Part shown: positions 37,538 through 45,999 of the stretch, one piece after another | Position numbering within the stretch: the stretch's first letter is position 1 | Layout of the letters: the number at the start of each line of letters is the position of its first letter | NCBI GenBank assembly: GCA_002781365.1 | Contig: PETN01000017.1 | Coordinates: 1 to 64,000, forward strand | Direction of reading: 5' to 3' | DNA: 64,000 nt | From: Sulfurimonas sp. CG01_land_8_20_14_3_00_36_23 | Lineage (GTDB): Bacteria > Campylobacterota > Campylobacteria > Campylobacterales > Sulfurimonadaceae | Notes under the pieces: model-generated | Seen by the model: only the letters and a program-made list of their open reading frames with translations | Databases searched by the model: none | What the model was told of the DNA's origin: nothing | Made by a program: the position numbers and the translations under genes

Positions 37538-38244
37538 TAAGAGTTGATAATTATTTAGTAGAGAACACTCTAGCAGGGAGCAGAACAAAAGCGCAGGCTA
37601 TGATAAAAGAGGGTTTAGTAGTTGTCAATGGCGAAGTGATGTTAAAGCCTTCACTCAAAGTCAGCAGCAGTGATGAAGTGAGAGTCAAAGAGCATAAAGA
37701 GTATGTCTCCCGTTCAGCACACAAACTAGCCTCATTTCTAGATGAGTTAAAAATCGACATTAACTCGAAAGTGGCACTTGACATCGGTTCCTCAACAGGC
37801 GGTTTTACCCAAGTTCTTTTAGAGTACGGTGCAAGCGAAGTAACCGCAGTAGATGTGGGAAAAGAGCAGTTACATGAGACTCTGAAAAAGGATGCTCGTG
37901 TGCACTCCTTTGAGAGTTGTGATATTCGAGATTTTAAGAGTGAGAAGCAGTTTGATTTAGTAACGAGTGATGTCGCTTTTATCTCACTTCTCAATATTTT
38001 AGATGATGTAGAACGATTGGCATGTGGAAATATTATCCTTCTCTTTAAACCACAGTTTGAAGTGGGGCGTGAAGCAAAAAGAGATAAAAATGGTGTAGTC
38101 ACAGATGAGAAAGCCATACTCAAAGCGATGGTAAAGTTTGAGGATGCTTGTAGTATTAAAGGGTGGAAACTGATTTTAAAATCACCTTCCAAACTGACAG
38201 GCAAAGAGGGAAATCTTGAGTACTGTTACTGCTATGAAAAATAG
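37534..38244 (+). CDS. tlyA: TlyA family rRNA 2'-O-methyltransferase
   Basis: A 236-residue protein with an N-terminal S4 RNA-binding domain (VDNYLVENTLAGSRTKAQAM) and an FtsJ-like methyltransferase domain (AdoMet site LDIGSSTGGFTQVLL, about 86-100). TlyA methylates 2'-OH of C1409 (16S) and, in long forms, C1920 (23S); loss alters capreomycin sensitivity and motility in Campylobacter. The start is TTG at 37534, overlapping the previous stop. A perfect copy of the word lies at 38017. Confidence 0.9.
38017..38029. repeat. Uptake-sequence-like word, perfect 13-mer
   Basis: TTGGCATGTGGAA in tlyA, read as LACG. Confidence 0.9.
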
Positions 38245-39055
38245 TACATCCATCGCTATCGGCGGTTTCGATGGAATGCACATCGGACATCAGCATCTTT
38301 TCTCTGCTTTAGGGGAGAGGGGAACTATTGTGGCGATTGAGACGGGGTATGCAAACCTGACACCTAAAAGAGAGCGAGAAAATTTTACCCATTATCCTAT
38401 TATGTATATTGAACTTGAAGCTATTCGTCATTTGAGTGGGGAGGAGTTTATAGCGTTTTTAAAAGAGAAATTTCCAAAGCTTCAAAAAATCGTTGTCGGG
38501 TATGATTTTCAATTTGGAAAAAACAGAAAACACGCTGTTGAAGATTTGAAAACTCTTTTTGATGGAGAGGTGAAGGTTATAGATAAAGTGACTTTTGAGG
38601 GGGAGTCTGTACACTCCAACAAGATACGAACAAAACTTCAACTCGGTGACATTAAAGGTGCAAACGCATACTTAGGACATAACTACACGATAAAAGGTGA
38701 ACATATCTCTGGACAAGGGATTGGCACTACAGAGTTGGTTGCAACAATCAATCTTCAAACAGATGGATTTTTAGTTCCAAAAGAGGGTGTTTATGTGACA
38801 CTTACCCGTATTGATGATGAAGAACATTACCATCCATCCGTCTCTTTTATAGGACATAGAGTTACAACGGACGGCTCATTTGCTGTAGAGACGCATGTTC
38901 TCGATGGAGAAGTTATCTGCAAAGAGAGAGCCAGCATCAGTTTTGTGCGTTTTATACGTGACAATAAGAAGTTTGAAACACTTTCAGAGTTAAAAGAGGC
39001 TATCAAAAAAGATATAGCGGTTGCCTCCAAAGAGTTACAATTTTTACAATTATAA
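38216..39055 (+). CDS. ribF: Bifunctional riboflavin kinase/FAD synthetase
   Basis: Makes FMN and then FAD from riboflavin. 279 residues from TTG 38216, which has GAGGG five bases upstream; an alternative ATG at 38234 has no good ribosome site. The N-terminal adenylyltransferase has IGGFDGMHIGHQHLF (nucleotide-binding HxGH) and the C-terminal kinase has ISGQGIGTTELVATINL and GVYVTL. It is somewhat shorter than the E. coli enzyme, as is usual in epsilonproteobacteria. It overlaps tlyA by 29 nt (11 nt with the alternative start). Confidence 0.9.
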   Translation: MSTVTAMKNSTSIAIGGFDGMHIGHQHLFSALGERGTIVAIETGYANLTPKRERENFTHYPIMYIELEAIRHLSGEEFIAFLKEKFPKLQKIVVGYDFQFGKNRKHAVEDLKTLFDGEVKVIDKVTFEGESVHSNKIRTKLQLGDIKGANAYLGHNYTIKGEHISGQGIGTTELVATINLQTDGFLVPKEGVYVTLTRIDDEEHYHPSVSFIGHRVTTDGSFAVETHVLDGEVICKERASISFVRFIRDNKKFETLSELKEAIKKDIAVASKELQFLQL

Positions 39056-39070
39056 ATAAAGAGAGAAGTC

Positions 39071-40081
39071 ATGGATAGAGTGTATTTACAAAATGGTGAG
39101 CAAATAGACTTTGACTTTTACCAAAACGAGAAAGATTTTGTCGTAGATGAAATCCCACTGGGCGAGTTTAAAGGCAGAGGTAATTTCATAATCCTGCATG
39201 TGAAAAAAGTGGAACTTACAACATGGGATATGATAGCAGTCTTTGCAGAGTTTTTAAAAGTTCCAGCACAAAAGATAGGCTACGCAGGGCTTAAAGATAA
39301 ACATGCAACGACAACGCAGTACATCTCAGTGGAACTCAAATATGAAAAAGAGTTGAAAAAGTTCCGTCATCCTCAGATAAAGATACTCTCAACGCAACAC
39401 CACACAGAGTCTATTCAGATGGGTGGACTTGCGGGGAATCGTTTTAGTATCAATCTCTATGACATCAATGATATTAAAGCAGGGCGTATAGAAAAACTTG
39501 CAAGAAAAGCTGAAAAAAATGGGGTTCTTAACTATTTTGGTTATCAACGCTTTGGTCGTGATGGCGATTCAATCAATCAAGCAAAAGAGATGATAGCGGG
39601 CGAACTGCATGTAACAGATACAAAACTAAAAAAGTTTTTGATTTCAATCTATCAAAGTACTTTTTTTAATGAATGGCTTAAAGAGAGAGTTGCGTTAAGC
39701 GGTGAAAGTGAGCAGTTCAAACTTTTGGAAGGGGATATATATCTCTCAAAAGATGGAAAGTTGATTACACCTACAGCGCCTCCTCTTAAAGATTTTCAGG
39801 CAAGAAAATTAGTTCCTACTGGGCTTTTATGCGGACGAGGTGTTTATAGATCTCGTGGGGAAGCAAGAGAGATAGAGAAAAAGTATGATGATGAATTTTT
39901 AGTGGAGAAAGGTCTTCGACGAGAAGCTGTAGTATTTCCACATGCCATTGTATGTAAGTACAACAAAGGCTTTGGCGTGCTAAATATCTCTTTTACTCTC
40001 CCAAGAGGCTCCTATGCAACAGTCTTTTTAGAGAGTATTGCAAATAAGAACTTCACTGCAAAAGATGTCAAAAAAAGTTAA
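39071..40081 (+). CDS. truD: tRNA pseudouridine synthase D
   Basis: A 336-residue enzyme that makes pseudouridine 13 in tRNA-Glu. The active-site Asp lies in YAGLKDKHATTTQ (about 74-86), and the family motif NYFGYQRFGRDGDS follows (about 156-169). The TRUD insertion domain is compact. It lies 15 nt after ribF. Its 3' flank carries the back-to-back pair of 13-mers that may terminate this operon. Confidence 0.94.
   Translation: MDRVYLQNGEQIDFDFYQNEKDFVVDEIPLGEFKGRGNFIILHVKKVELTTWDMIAVFAEFLKVPAQKIGYAGLKDKHATTTQYISVELKYEKELKKFRHPQIKILSTQHHTESIQMGGLAGNRFSINLYDINDIKAGRIEKLARKAEKNGVLNYFGYQRFGRDGDSINQAKEMIAGELHVTDTKLKKFLISIYQSTFFNEWLKERVALSGESEQFKLLEGDIYLSKDGKLITPTAPPLKDFQARKLVPTGLLCGRGVYRSRGEAREIEKKYDDEFLVEKGLRREAVVFPHAIVCKYNKGFGVLNISFTLPRGSYATVFLESIANKNFTAKDVKKS
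39936..39947. repeat. Uptake-sequence-like word, 12 of 13
   Basis: TTCCACATGCCA near the end of truD, read as FPHA. Confidence 0.75.
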
Positions 40082-40098
40082 TCCTCTTTTTCTTCTCT

Positions 40099-40125
40099 TT
40101 GGCATGTGGAAATTCCACATGCCAA
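40099..40125 (+). terminator. Back-to-back pair of the 13-mer word forming a perfect hairpin
   Basis: A perfect copy (40099-40111, TTGGCATGTGGAA) and its reverse complement (40113-40125) are separated by a single A, just downstream of the truD stop. The 13-bp arms can fold into a stem with a small AT loop. It is followed by TATAAATTTT. Inverted pairs of uptake sequences serve as terminators in Neisseria and Haemophilus. Confidence 0.75.
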
Positions 40126-40178
40126 TATAAATTTTAAAATGTATATAGAATATTATAATTATTTAATACAAGTTAGAT

Positions 40179-40184
40179 TATAAT
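40179..40184 (+). promoter_or_regulatory. Candidate -10 element of atpB
   Basis: TATAAT 30 nt before the atpB ATG, in an AT-rich stretch after the truD hairpin. Confidence 0.5.
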
Positions 40185-40213
40185 CACGTAATTTTTCAAA
40201 AGGGAGCTTTTCT

Positions 40214-40888
40214 ATGCCAGAATTGTTTACATTTTTTGGTCTTGTTGGACACGATAAGATTTGGATATATATGACGCATATGCTACTGTCAGTCGGTATT
40301 GCTATTTTACTTGTTAAGGTAGCTATGGCGAACCTTCAAATGGTTCCAAAGGGAACTCAAAACGTTATGGAAGCATACATCGCTGGTGTTCTAAAAATGG
40401 GAACGGATGTAATGGGTCATGAAAATGCACGTCGTTATCTTCCTCTTGTAGCGACTATTGGTCTATTTGTTGGAATCGCTAACTTAATCGGTGTTGTTCC
40501 TGGCTTTGAAGCTCCAACAGCATTTTTAGAAATGCCTCTTACTTTAGCTCTTGTTGTATTTGTTTACTATAACTTTGAAGGTATCCGTCGTCAAGGTGTT
40601 ATAAAATACTTTAAGCACTTTTTAGGTCCAGTTTGGTGGTTATATTGGTTAATGTTTCCAATCGAAATAGTATCTCACTTTTCTCGTTTGGTTTCTCTTA
40701 GCTTCCGTCTTTTCGGAAATGTTAAGGGTGACGATATGTTCTTGATGGTTATTCTTATGTTGGCTCCTTGGTTATTACCAATGATTCCTTTTGCTCTTCT
40801 TACTTTTATGGCATTTTTGCAAGCGTTTATCTTTATGATGCTTACGTATGTTTATCTTGGCGGCGCAGTAGCTGTTGACGAGCACTAA
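40214..40888 (+). CDS. atpB: ATP synthase F0 subunit a
   Basis: A 224-residue integral membrane subunit that forms the proton half-channels against the c-ring. The essential Arg lies in [14 protein letters not shown] (about 160), within the usual helix-5 region. It is shorter than E. coli AtpB but normal for epsilonproteobacteria, where atpB is commonly separate from the main atp cluster, as here. Its own promoter-like sequence precedes it. Confidence 0.95.
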   Translation: MPELFTFFGLVGHDKIWIYMTHMLLSVGIAILLVKVAMANLQMVPKGTQNVMEAYIAGVLKMGTDVMGHENARRYLPLVATIGLFVGIANLIGVVPGFEAPTAFLEMPLTLALVVFVYYNFEGIRRQGVIKYFKHFLGPVWWLYWLMFPIEIVSHFSRLVSLSFRLFGNVKGDDMFLMVILMLAPWLLPMIPFALLTFMAFLQAFIFMMLTYVYLGGAVAVDEH

Positions 40889-40899
40889 AACCACTCTTT

Positions 40900-41163
40900 A
40901 TGCAAAAAGATAAATTCGATAGAATTATAAGCTTTTTGCTCGGAGCATCATGGGCAATTGTCATCTTTGGTGCTTTTATAACTTTTAACAGCTTCCTTGT
41001 CTTAGGTTTTGCTCTCTCCCTCTTTATAACAATCGCTTTTGTTGTTCTTTCGCTTTTTATGATATTAGCACTTGATGCTTTTTCTATTAACAGACAAAGA
41101 TTACTAGAAGCTCAAAAACAGACAAAACTTTTGGCAAAAATCTACTCTAAACATACAAAGTGA
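40900..41163 (+). CDS. Small membrane protein downstream of atpB, function unknown
   Basis: An 87-residue protein with two long hydrophobic helices (about 10-30 and 32-62) and a basic, probably cytoplasmic tail (RQRLLEAQKQTKLLAKIYSK). It lies 11 nt after atpB, so cotranscription is likely. An ATP-synthase assembly role in the manner of AtpI is possible by topology and position, but no motif shows it. Confidence 0.7.
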   Translation: MQKDKFDRIISFLLGASWAIVIFGAFITFNSFLVLGFALSLFITIAFVVLSLFMILALDAFSINRQRLLEAQKQTKLLAKIYSKHTK

Positions 41164-41662
41164 AAATTACTTACATCTAAATGAGCTCTGCTGTAAGCTA
41201 TAACTTCAGAAATAAGAGTTACAAAAAGTATCATATCTCACTGAAGTGAGAGTGTTGAGTGAAGTAGTTTTGACTAAAGAGGGTAGTTTACTCGTTTTAT
41301 ACCTATGTTTATGTATGATTTTCTCACAACTTAAATCTATTATTAAAGTTTTTACAGCCATTTATACATAAATCTTTTTTTGTTCCTAATATATCGAGTT
41401 TTTATGGATATTTTAGGAAGCAATATTTTTATTGAGCAAAGAAGTATTGTTGGATATGGGAATATTTGTAACATATTAGTGCTACTAATAAATAATATTT
41501 TAAATTATAGATAGTGGTTTTATTCTAGGAAAGCAATATAAAATATTATTATAAAAGGGAAGAATTGTAACACAATGCCGTCATCTAGAATATATAACTT
41601 TAAGTTATAAGTACTTGTTACTTTTTTTAAATAGAATAACAAAATAAAAAAAAGGAGAAAAT
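41164..41662. other. Intergenic region (499 bp) between the atpB unit and petA
   Basis: No open frame of note. It contains a short hairpin (TCTCAC/GTGAGA, 41236-41251) that could end the atpB transcript, long AT-rich stretches, and an 8-bp inverted repeat shortly before petA. No tRNA or known riboswitch is recognisable. Its length, unusual for this dense genome, suggests a regulated pet promoter or a small RNA. Confidence 0.5.
41593..41609 (+). promoter_or_regulatory. Inverted repeat upstream of petA
   Basis: TATAACTT (41593-41600) and AAGTTATA (41602-41609) are perfect 8-bp arms with one base between, about 54 nt before the petA ATG. Candidate operator for a dimeric regulator; identity unknown. 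Confidence 0.4.
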
Positions 41663-42187
41663 ATGGAAAATTACAGCCGTAGGGGTTTTATTGGTAAAGC
41701 GGTTGGTGCTGTAGCAGCAGTAGGCGCGATTGCCTCATTGACCGCTATGAAAAAAACCTGGGATCCACTGGCAAGTACTAAAGCCGCAGGTTTTACAACT
41801 CTTGATATGTCAATTTATAAAGAGGGTGAGATGGCAGTTGAAAAATGGAGAGGAAAGCCTATCTTTGTTTTGAAACAGACTTCTGAAATGTTAAAGACCC
41901 TCACAGCTAAACAAAAAGAGCGTATTGTTATGGTTGGAGATGAAGGGTTTCTTATCAATATAGGTATCTGTACGCACCTTGGTTGTATCCCTGCCTATCG
42001 TTCTCAATCAGAAGATTTTTTGTGCCCGTGTCATGGTGGCATGTATGATCATTCTGGCGATGTAATTAAAGACCCACCTCCAAGAGGATTTGATATCCCT
42101 CCTTTTAAGATAGATGGAAAGAAACTTGTCCTTGGGGAAGAGGGACCTGAATATAGAAAAATGAAAAATAATGGCATTACGCTATAA
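41663..42187 (+). CDS. petA: Ubiquinol-cytochrome c reductase Rieske iron-sulfur subunit
   Basis: 174 residues. A Tat-type signal anchor (SRRGFIGKAVGAVAAVGAIA) is followed by the periplasmic Rieske domain with both cluster boxes, CTHLGC (about 105-110) and CPCHGG (about 126-131), supplying two Cys and two His to the [2Fe-2S] cluster. It takes electrons from quinol (menaquinol in this group, by knowledge of the family) in the bc1 complex. A strong AGGAGA ribosome site precedes ATG 41663. It is first of petABC. Confidence 0.96.
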   Translation: MENYSRRGFIGKAVGAVAAVGAIASLTAMKKTWDPLASTKAAGFTTLDMSIYKEGEMAVEKWRGKPIFVLKQTSEMLKTLTAKQKERIVMVGDEGFLINIGICTHLGCIPAYRSQSEDFLCPCHGGMYDHSGDVIKDPPPRGFDIPPFKIDGKKLVLGEEGPEYRKMKNNGITL

Positions 42188-42202
42188 ACTAGAGGAGGAT
42201 AA

Positions 42203-43396
42203 ATGACACATTCTACAAAAGAAATAAGCCAAGATGATGGATTGAATCAGGCTACAATAGAAACAAATGAAGATAATGAATCAAATCATAATTCAACTGA
42301 ACATGCCCATAGTCCTGTACTAACTTTGGATTATTGGTTCTCTAGTAAATTCAATTTTATTAGAGCTACGGGGATGGTACTTGCAGTAACAATGGTTTTA
42401 CTGTTAATATCTGGAGTTTTTTTACTTATGTATTATCAACCAAATATTAATACTGCCTTTGATAGCGTGAACTACACAATTATGACAGAGGTTGAGTTTG
42501 GATGGTTGTGGAGACATATTCACTCTGTAGCTGGATCGGTAGGGTTCATGATTTTGTATATTCACATGTTTGTAACTATCTATGAAGGTCATTATAAAAA
42601 AGGGGGTCGTGAGACACTCTGGATGTCTGGAACGTTTCTGTTAATTGCATATTCACTTGAATCATTTTCTGGTTACATGCTACCATGGGGACAGATGTCG
42701 TATTGGGCTGGTTCAGTTATTACTAATCTTTTTGCAGGTGGTTCTTTACACCTTGATGGTTTAGTTCAGTGGGTTCGTGGAGATTATGTCATGGCACAAG
42801 CATATTTGAATAGATTCTTTATGCTTCACGTAGTGGTAGTACCTGGAGTGATTATTGGTCTCCTTGTTTGGCACTTTCCACCAAAATATACATCTGTTAA
42901 AAAAGGTGGTTCAAAGCTTTCTGCATTTGCGAAAAACTTTTACTCTAAAGATATAATGCTTATAAGTATGTACTTAGTATTTTTCTTTTACTTAGTATTT
43001 TTTAATTATGGGTTTTCTATGGAAACAACTAACTTTGAAATAGTAGATGGACTAAAAACACCTGCACATATTTATCCAGAGTGGTATTTTTTATGGTCGT
43101 ATGAACTTCTTCGTCCATTTCCTATCGATCTAGGTCTTATTGTATTTGGTATTTCACAAATTATTTTCTTCTTTGTGCCGGCTTTAGATAGAAGTCCAAA
43201 TGCTGTTGATGCATCTCGTCGTGGCTTATTTAAATATTGGTTCTGGTTACTACTTATTGATATGATTGTACTTACATTCCTTGGAAAGCTTCCACCTACA
43301 GGTATGTACCAAGTTACTGGACTTATAGCTTCTCTTGTATTCTGTGCACTATGGATGGCACTGCCAGTTATCACAAAATTTGAAAAAAAGGTATAG
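42203..43396 (+). CDS. petB: Ubiquinol-cytochrome c reductase cytochrome b
   Basis: A 397-residue membrane subunit with eight helices. Heme ligands appear as two His pairs: RHIHSVAGS...YIH (helix B) and LHVVVVPGV...VWH (helix D). The Qo-site PEWY motif lies in PEWYFLWSYELLRPFP. An unusual hydrophilic extension of about 45 residues, rich in Asn, Glu and His, precedes the first core helices. It starts 15 nt after petA and has an AGAGGAGG-type ribosome site. Confidence 0.96.
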   Translation: MTHSTKEISQDDGLNQATIETNEDNESNHNSTEHAHSPVLTLDYWFSSKFNFIRATGMVLAVTMVLLLISGVFLLMYYQPNINTAFDSVNYTIMTEVEFGWLWRHIHSVAGSVGFMILYIHMFVTIYEGHYKKGGRETLWMSGTFLLIAYSLESFSGYMLPWGQMSYWAGSVITNLFAGGSLHLDGLVQWVRGDYVMAQAYLNRFFMLHVVVVPGVIIGLLVWHFPPKYTSVKKGGSKLSAFAKNFYSKDIMLISMYLVFFFYLVFFNYGFSMETTNFEIVDGLKTPAHIYPEWYFLWSYELLRPFPIDLGLIVFGISQIIFFFVPALDRSPNAVDASRRGLFKYWFWLLLIDMIVLTFLGKLPPTGMYQVTGLIASLVFCALWMALPVITKFEKKV

Positions 43397-43404
43397 GAAA
43401 GAGA

Positions 43405-44361
43405 ATGAAAACACTTATAAAAACGATTGTAATAATATTATTTACTCTTTTGACTTACTACTTACTTGAGGTAAGTGCACACTCTATATTACATAAACAT
43501 GTAGAGGGTGATAATTTTGCTTATGCTGATCTTGAAGATATGAATAAAACAGGTAATGTAGCACGTGGAGAGGAACTTGTGATGGGAGCTGGTGCTTGTA
43601 CAGGGTGTCACTCTATAGAGGTTGCTGGTATGTCAGCTCCAATGGATGCTAATATGGCTGCTGCGACTTATGGTGTTAGACCACCTGATTTAAGTAATGC
43701 TGGTATTATTTTTGATCCTAAATTTTTAGCTAATCTTATTAAGAATCCTGCACATGCTCTGAAAGTTGAACATAAGTTTAATGCAGAAAATGGTAAAGAA
43801 TTTCCGATGGTATCTTTCGGTGGAGCCGGTGGAGATATAAACCAAGAGGTAGCTGATATGGTTGCTTATCTTCAATCAATAGCAACAAATAAAGAAGCTG
43901 TTAGTCCTAAAATTGCGTTTGAACAAGCATGTGGAAGATGTCATGCTAATCGTTATGCTTCATGGACTCAACTTGGAGAACGTCCAACTTTCAAAAAAGA
44001 GCAAGATGCACTTCAGTTCCAAATGAATCTGCTCGATTATGAAGATAGCTTAAAAGGATATTTGGGTAAATTACCACCTGACTTAAGTACAATGATTCGT
44101 GCACGTAGTGCTCACTATGTAGAAACATTTGTAGAAAATCCAGAGAGTTACATAAAAGGCACTCCGATGCCTCGTGTTGGTCTTACTAAAGATTCAATGG
44201 AAAAAGTAATCGAGTATCTTTTAGATACTGGTGATGCAAAACGTAAAGAGATTAAAACAGTTGGTATCTATACGATGTTATTTCTCATTAACTTTACAGC
44301 CTTAGTGATTGTATGGAGAAAGCAACTTTGGAAAAAGTATCTTTGGAAAGATGAGGAGTAA
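43405..44361 (+). CDS. petC: Diheme cytochrome c1-type subunit of the bc1 complex
   Basis: A 318-residue periplasmic cytochrome held by an N-terminal helix (about 7-23) and a C-terminal helix (about 292-310). Two CXXCH motifs, CTGCH (65-69) and CGRCH (176-180), make it a tandem diheme cytochrome, the form found in epsilonproteobacterial bc1 complexes in place of monoheme c1. It would pass electrons to cbb3 oxidase-linked cytochromes. It starts 8 nt after petB. Confidence 0.93.
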   Translation: MKTLIKTIVIILFTLLTYYLLEVSAHSILHKHVEGDNFAYADLEDMNKTGNVARGEELVMGAGACTGCHSIEVAGMSAPMDANMAAATYGVRPPDLSNAGIIFDPKFLANLIKNPAHALKVEHKFNAENGKEFPMVSFGGAGGDINQEVADMVAYLQSIATNKEAVSPKIAFEQACGRCHANRYASWTQLGERPTFKKEQDALQFQMNLLDYEDSLKGYLGKLPPDLSTMIRARSAHYVETFVENPESYIKGTPMPRVGLTKDSMEKVIEYLLDTGDAKRKEIKTVGIYTMLFLINFTALVIVWRKQLWKKYLWKDEE

Positions 44362-44378
44362 GTAAAAAACTTCTCTCT

Positions 44379-44397
44379 TGTTCCCCTTGCGGGAACA
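44379..44397 (+). terminator. Hairpin after petC
   Basis: TGTTCCC (44379-44385) and GGGAACA (44391-44397) with a 5-nt loop, 17 nt past the petC stop. No T-run follows, but the stem is GC-richer than its surroundings. Confidence 0.55.
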
Positions 44398-44541
44398 TAT
44401 ATAGTAAAAAATAGTTCAAACTCTTCACTTTATAAACCTCTATTTTCTTCATATAACTTTCCTTTAGAACCTAATAATAATTAAAATCATTTTATGAGAG
44501 TTAAAAGCTTTAATTAGTTAGAATAAGTAACTCATTATTAT

Positions 44542-44558
44542 TGTCATAGAATATGACA
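44542..44558 (+). promoter_or_regulatory. Inverted repeat over the gatB -10
   Basis: TGTCATA (44542-44548) and TATGACA (44552-44558) are perfect 7-bp arms with GAA between. The sequence TAGAAT (44547-44552) within could be the -10, so a repressor binding here would block gatB transcription. Candidate only. Confidence 0.4.
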
Positions 44559-44574
44559 CAATTTAAGGAAATAC

Positions 44575-45999
44575 ATGTTTGAAGTAGTTATAGGTCTTGA
44601 AGTACATACGCAGTTAAATACAAATACAAAACTTTTTTGTTCTTGTCCAACGAGTTTTAATCATAAACAAAATACAAATACATGCCCAACATGTTTAGCT
44701 CTTCCTGGAGCTTTACCAGTTTTAAATAAAGAAGTTTTACATAAGTCGATTATGCTTGGAACTGCACTCAATGCAACGATAAATCAGACTTCTTACTTTG
44801 ATAGAAAGTCCTACTTTTACCCAGACTCTCCTAGTGCATATCAAATCACGCAGCTTTATACTCCTGTTATCGATCATGGAACACTTAAGATTGATTTTGA
44901 AGATGGTACGCATAAAATTATTCGTGTAAATCGTGCACATATTGAAGCAGATGCAGGAAAAAATATCCATGATGGCGATATATCAAAAGTGGATTTAAAT
45001 CGTGCTGGAACTCCACTTTTAGAGATAGTTTCAGAACCAGATTTAAGCAATGGCGAAGAGGTAGTTCTTTATCTTAAAAAACTTCACTCTATCATTCGTT
45101 ACTTAGATATTGGTGATGCAAATATGCAAGAGGGCTCCTTTCGTGTGGATGTAAATGTTTCTATCCGTCCAAAAGGGGATACAAAACTTTATACGCGTGT
45201 AGAAATAAAAAATATAAACTCATTCAAATTTATTCAAAAAGCGATTGAACTTGAAGTGGCTCGTCAAGTAGAGGCTTGGGAAGATGGTGTGTACGATCAA
45301 GAGATTTGCCAAGAGACTAGACTTTTTGACCAAGTAAAACAAGAGACACGTTCAATGCGTGGTAAAGAGGAAGCTGCTGATTATCGTTATTTCCCAGAAC
45401 CTGACCTCTTAAAAGTAAGTATCAGTAATGAAACACTCGCGAAGTACTCTAAAATACCTGAGCTTCCAGATGAAAAAATGGCTCGTTTTGTAAAAGAGTA
45501 TGGCATGAACGATTACAGTGCAAGTGTTGTGACCTCTTCTGTAGAGATGGCACACTTCTTTGAAACTATGATGGCATGTGGAATTAGTTCTAAAAATGCT
45601 CTTACTTGGCTCACAACAGAGCTTTTAGGTCGTCTAAAAGGGGATGTAAATATTACAAATTCTCCTGTAGATGCTCAAAAACTTGGCTTTTTAGTCAAAC
45701 GTATCGAAGATAAAACTATCAGTGGAAAAGCTGCAAAAGATGTGCTTGATCATTTGATGGAGCATGACGAAGATGTGGATAGTGCTATTGATACACTTGG
45801 TTTAAAGCAGGTAAGTGACACAGGGGCTATAGAAGCTATATGCGATGCTGTCATTGCTGCAAATCAAGATAAAGCAGAGGAGTATAGAAGTGGAAAAGAT
45901 AAACTTTTTGGCTTCTTTGTTGGACAAGTAATGAAAGAGTCTAAAGGGAGTGCAAACCCCCAAACCGTAAATGAACTTTTAAAAGTAAAGTTGGGGTAA
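44575..45999 (+). CDS. gatB: Aspartyl/glutamyl-tRNA amidotransferase subunit B
   Basis: 474 residues. It is the kinase/tRNA-binding subunit of GatCAB, which converts Glu-tRNA(Gln) and Asp-tRNA(Asn) to the amide forms in bacteria lacking GlnRS or AsnRS. Signature [21 protein letters not shown] opens it; Zn-binding cysteines CSCP and CPTC, the HIEADAGKN stretch, and the C-terminal YqeY-like tail ([13 protein letters not shown]) are present. AAGGA precedes the ATG at 44575. gatA and gatC are not in the window. Confidence 0.96.
   Translation: MFEVVIGLEVHTQLNTNTKLFCSCPTSFNHKQNTNTCPTCLALPGALPVLNKEVLHKSIMLGTALNATINQTSYFDRKSYFYPDSPSAYQITQLYTPVIDHGTLKIDFEDGTHKIIRVNRAHIEADAGKNIHDGDISKVDLNRAGTPLLEIVSEPDLSNGEEVVLYLKKLHSIIRYLDIGDANMQEGSFRVDVNVSIRPKGDTKLYTRVEIKNINSFKFIQKAIELEVARQVEAWEDGVYDQEICQETRLFDQVKQETRSMRGKEEAADYRYFPEPDLLKVSISNETLAKYSKIPELPDEKMARFVKEYGMNDYSASVVTSSVEMAHFFETMMACGISSKNALTWLTTELLGRLKGDVNITNSPVDAQKLGFLVKRIEDKTISGKAAKDVLDHLMEHDEDVDSAIDTLGLKQVSDTGAIEAICDAVIAANQDKAEEYRSGKDKLFGFFVGQVMKESKGSANPQTVNELLKVKLG
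45572..45583. repeat. Uptake-sequence-like word, 12 of 13
   Basis: TGGCATGTGGAA in gatB, read as MACG. Confidence 0.75.

Noticed and set aside
37551-38204. Long antisense frame of 217 codons opposite tlyA
   Set aside because: tlyA is a clear family member on the plus strand; the antisense translation is Ser/Leu-rich with no domain.
43927-43936. GCATGTGGAA in petC as another copy of the word
   Set aside because: It encodes the ACGRCH heme-binding motif, which explains the bases; only 10 of 13 match.
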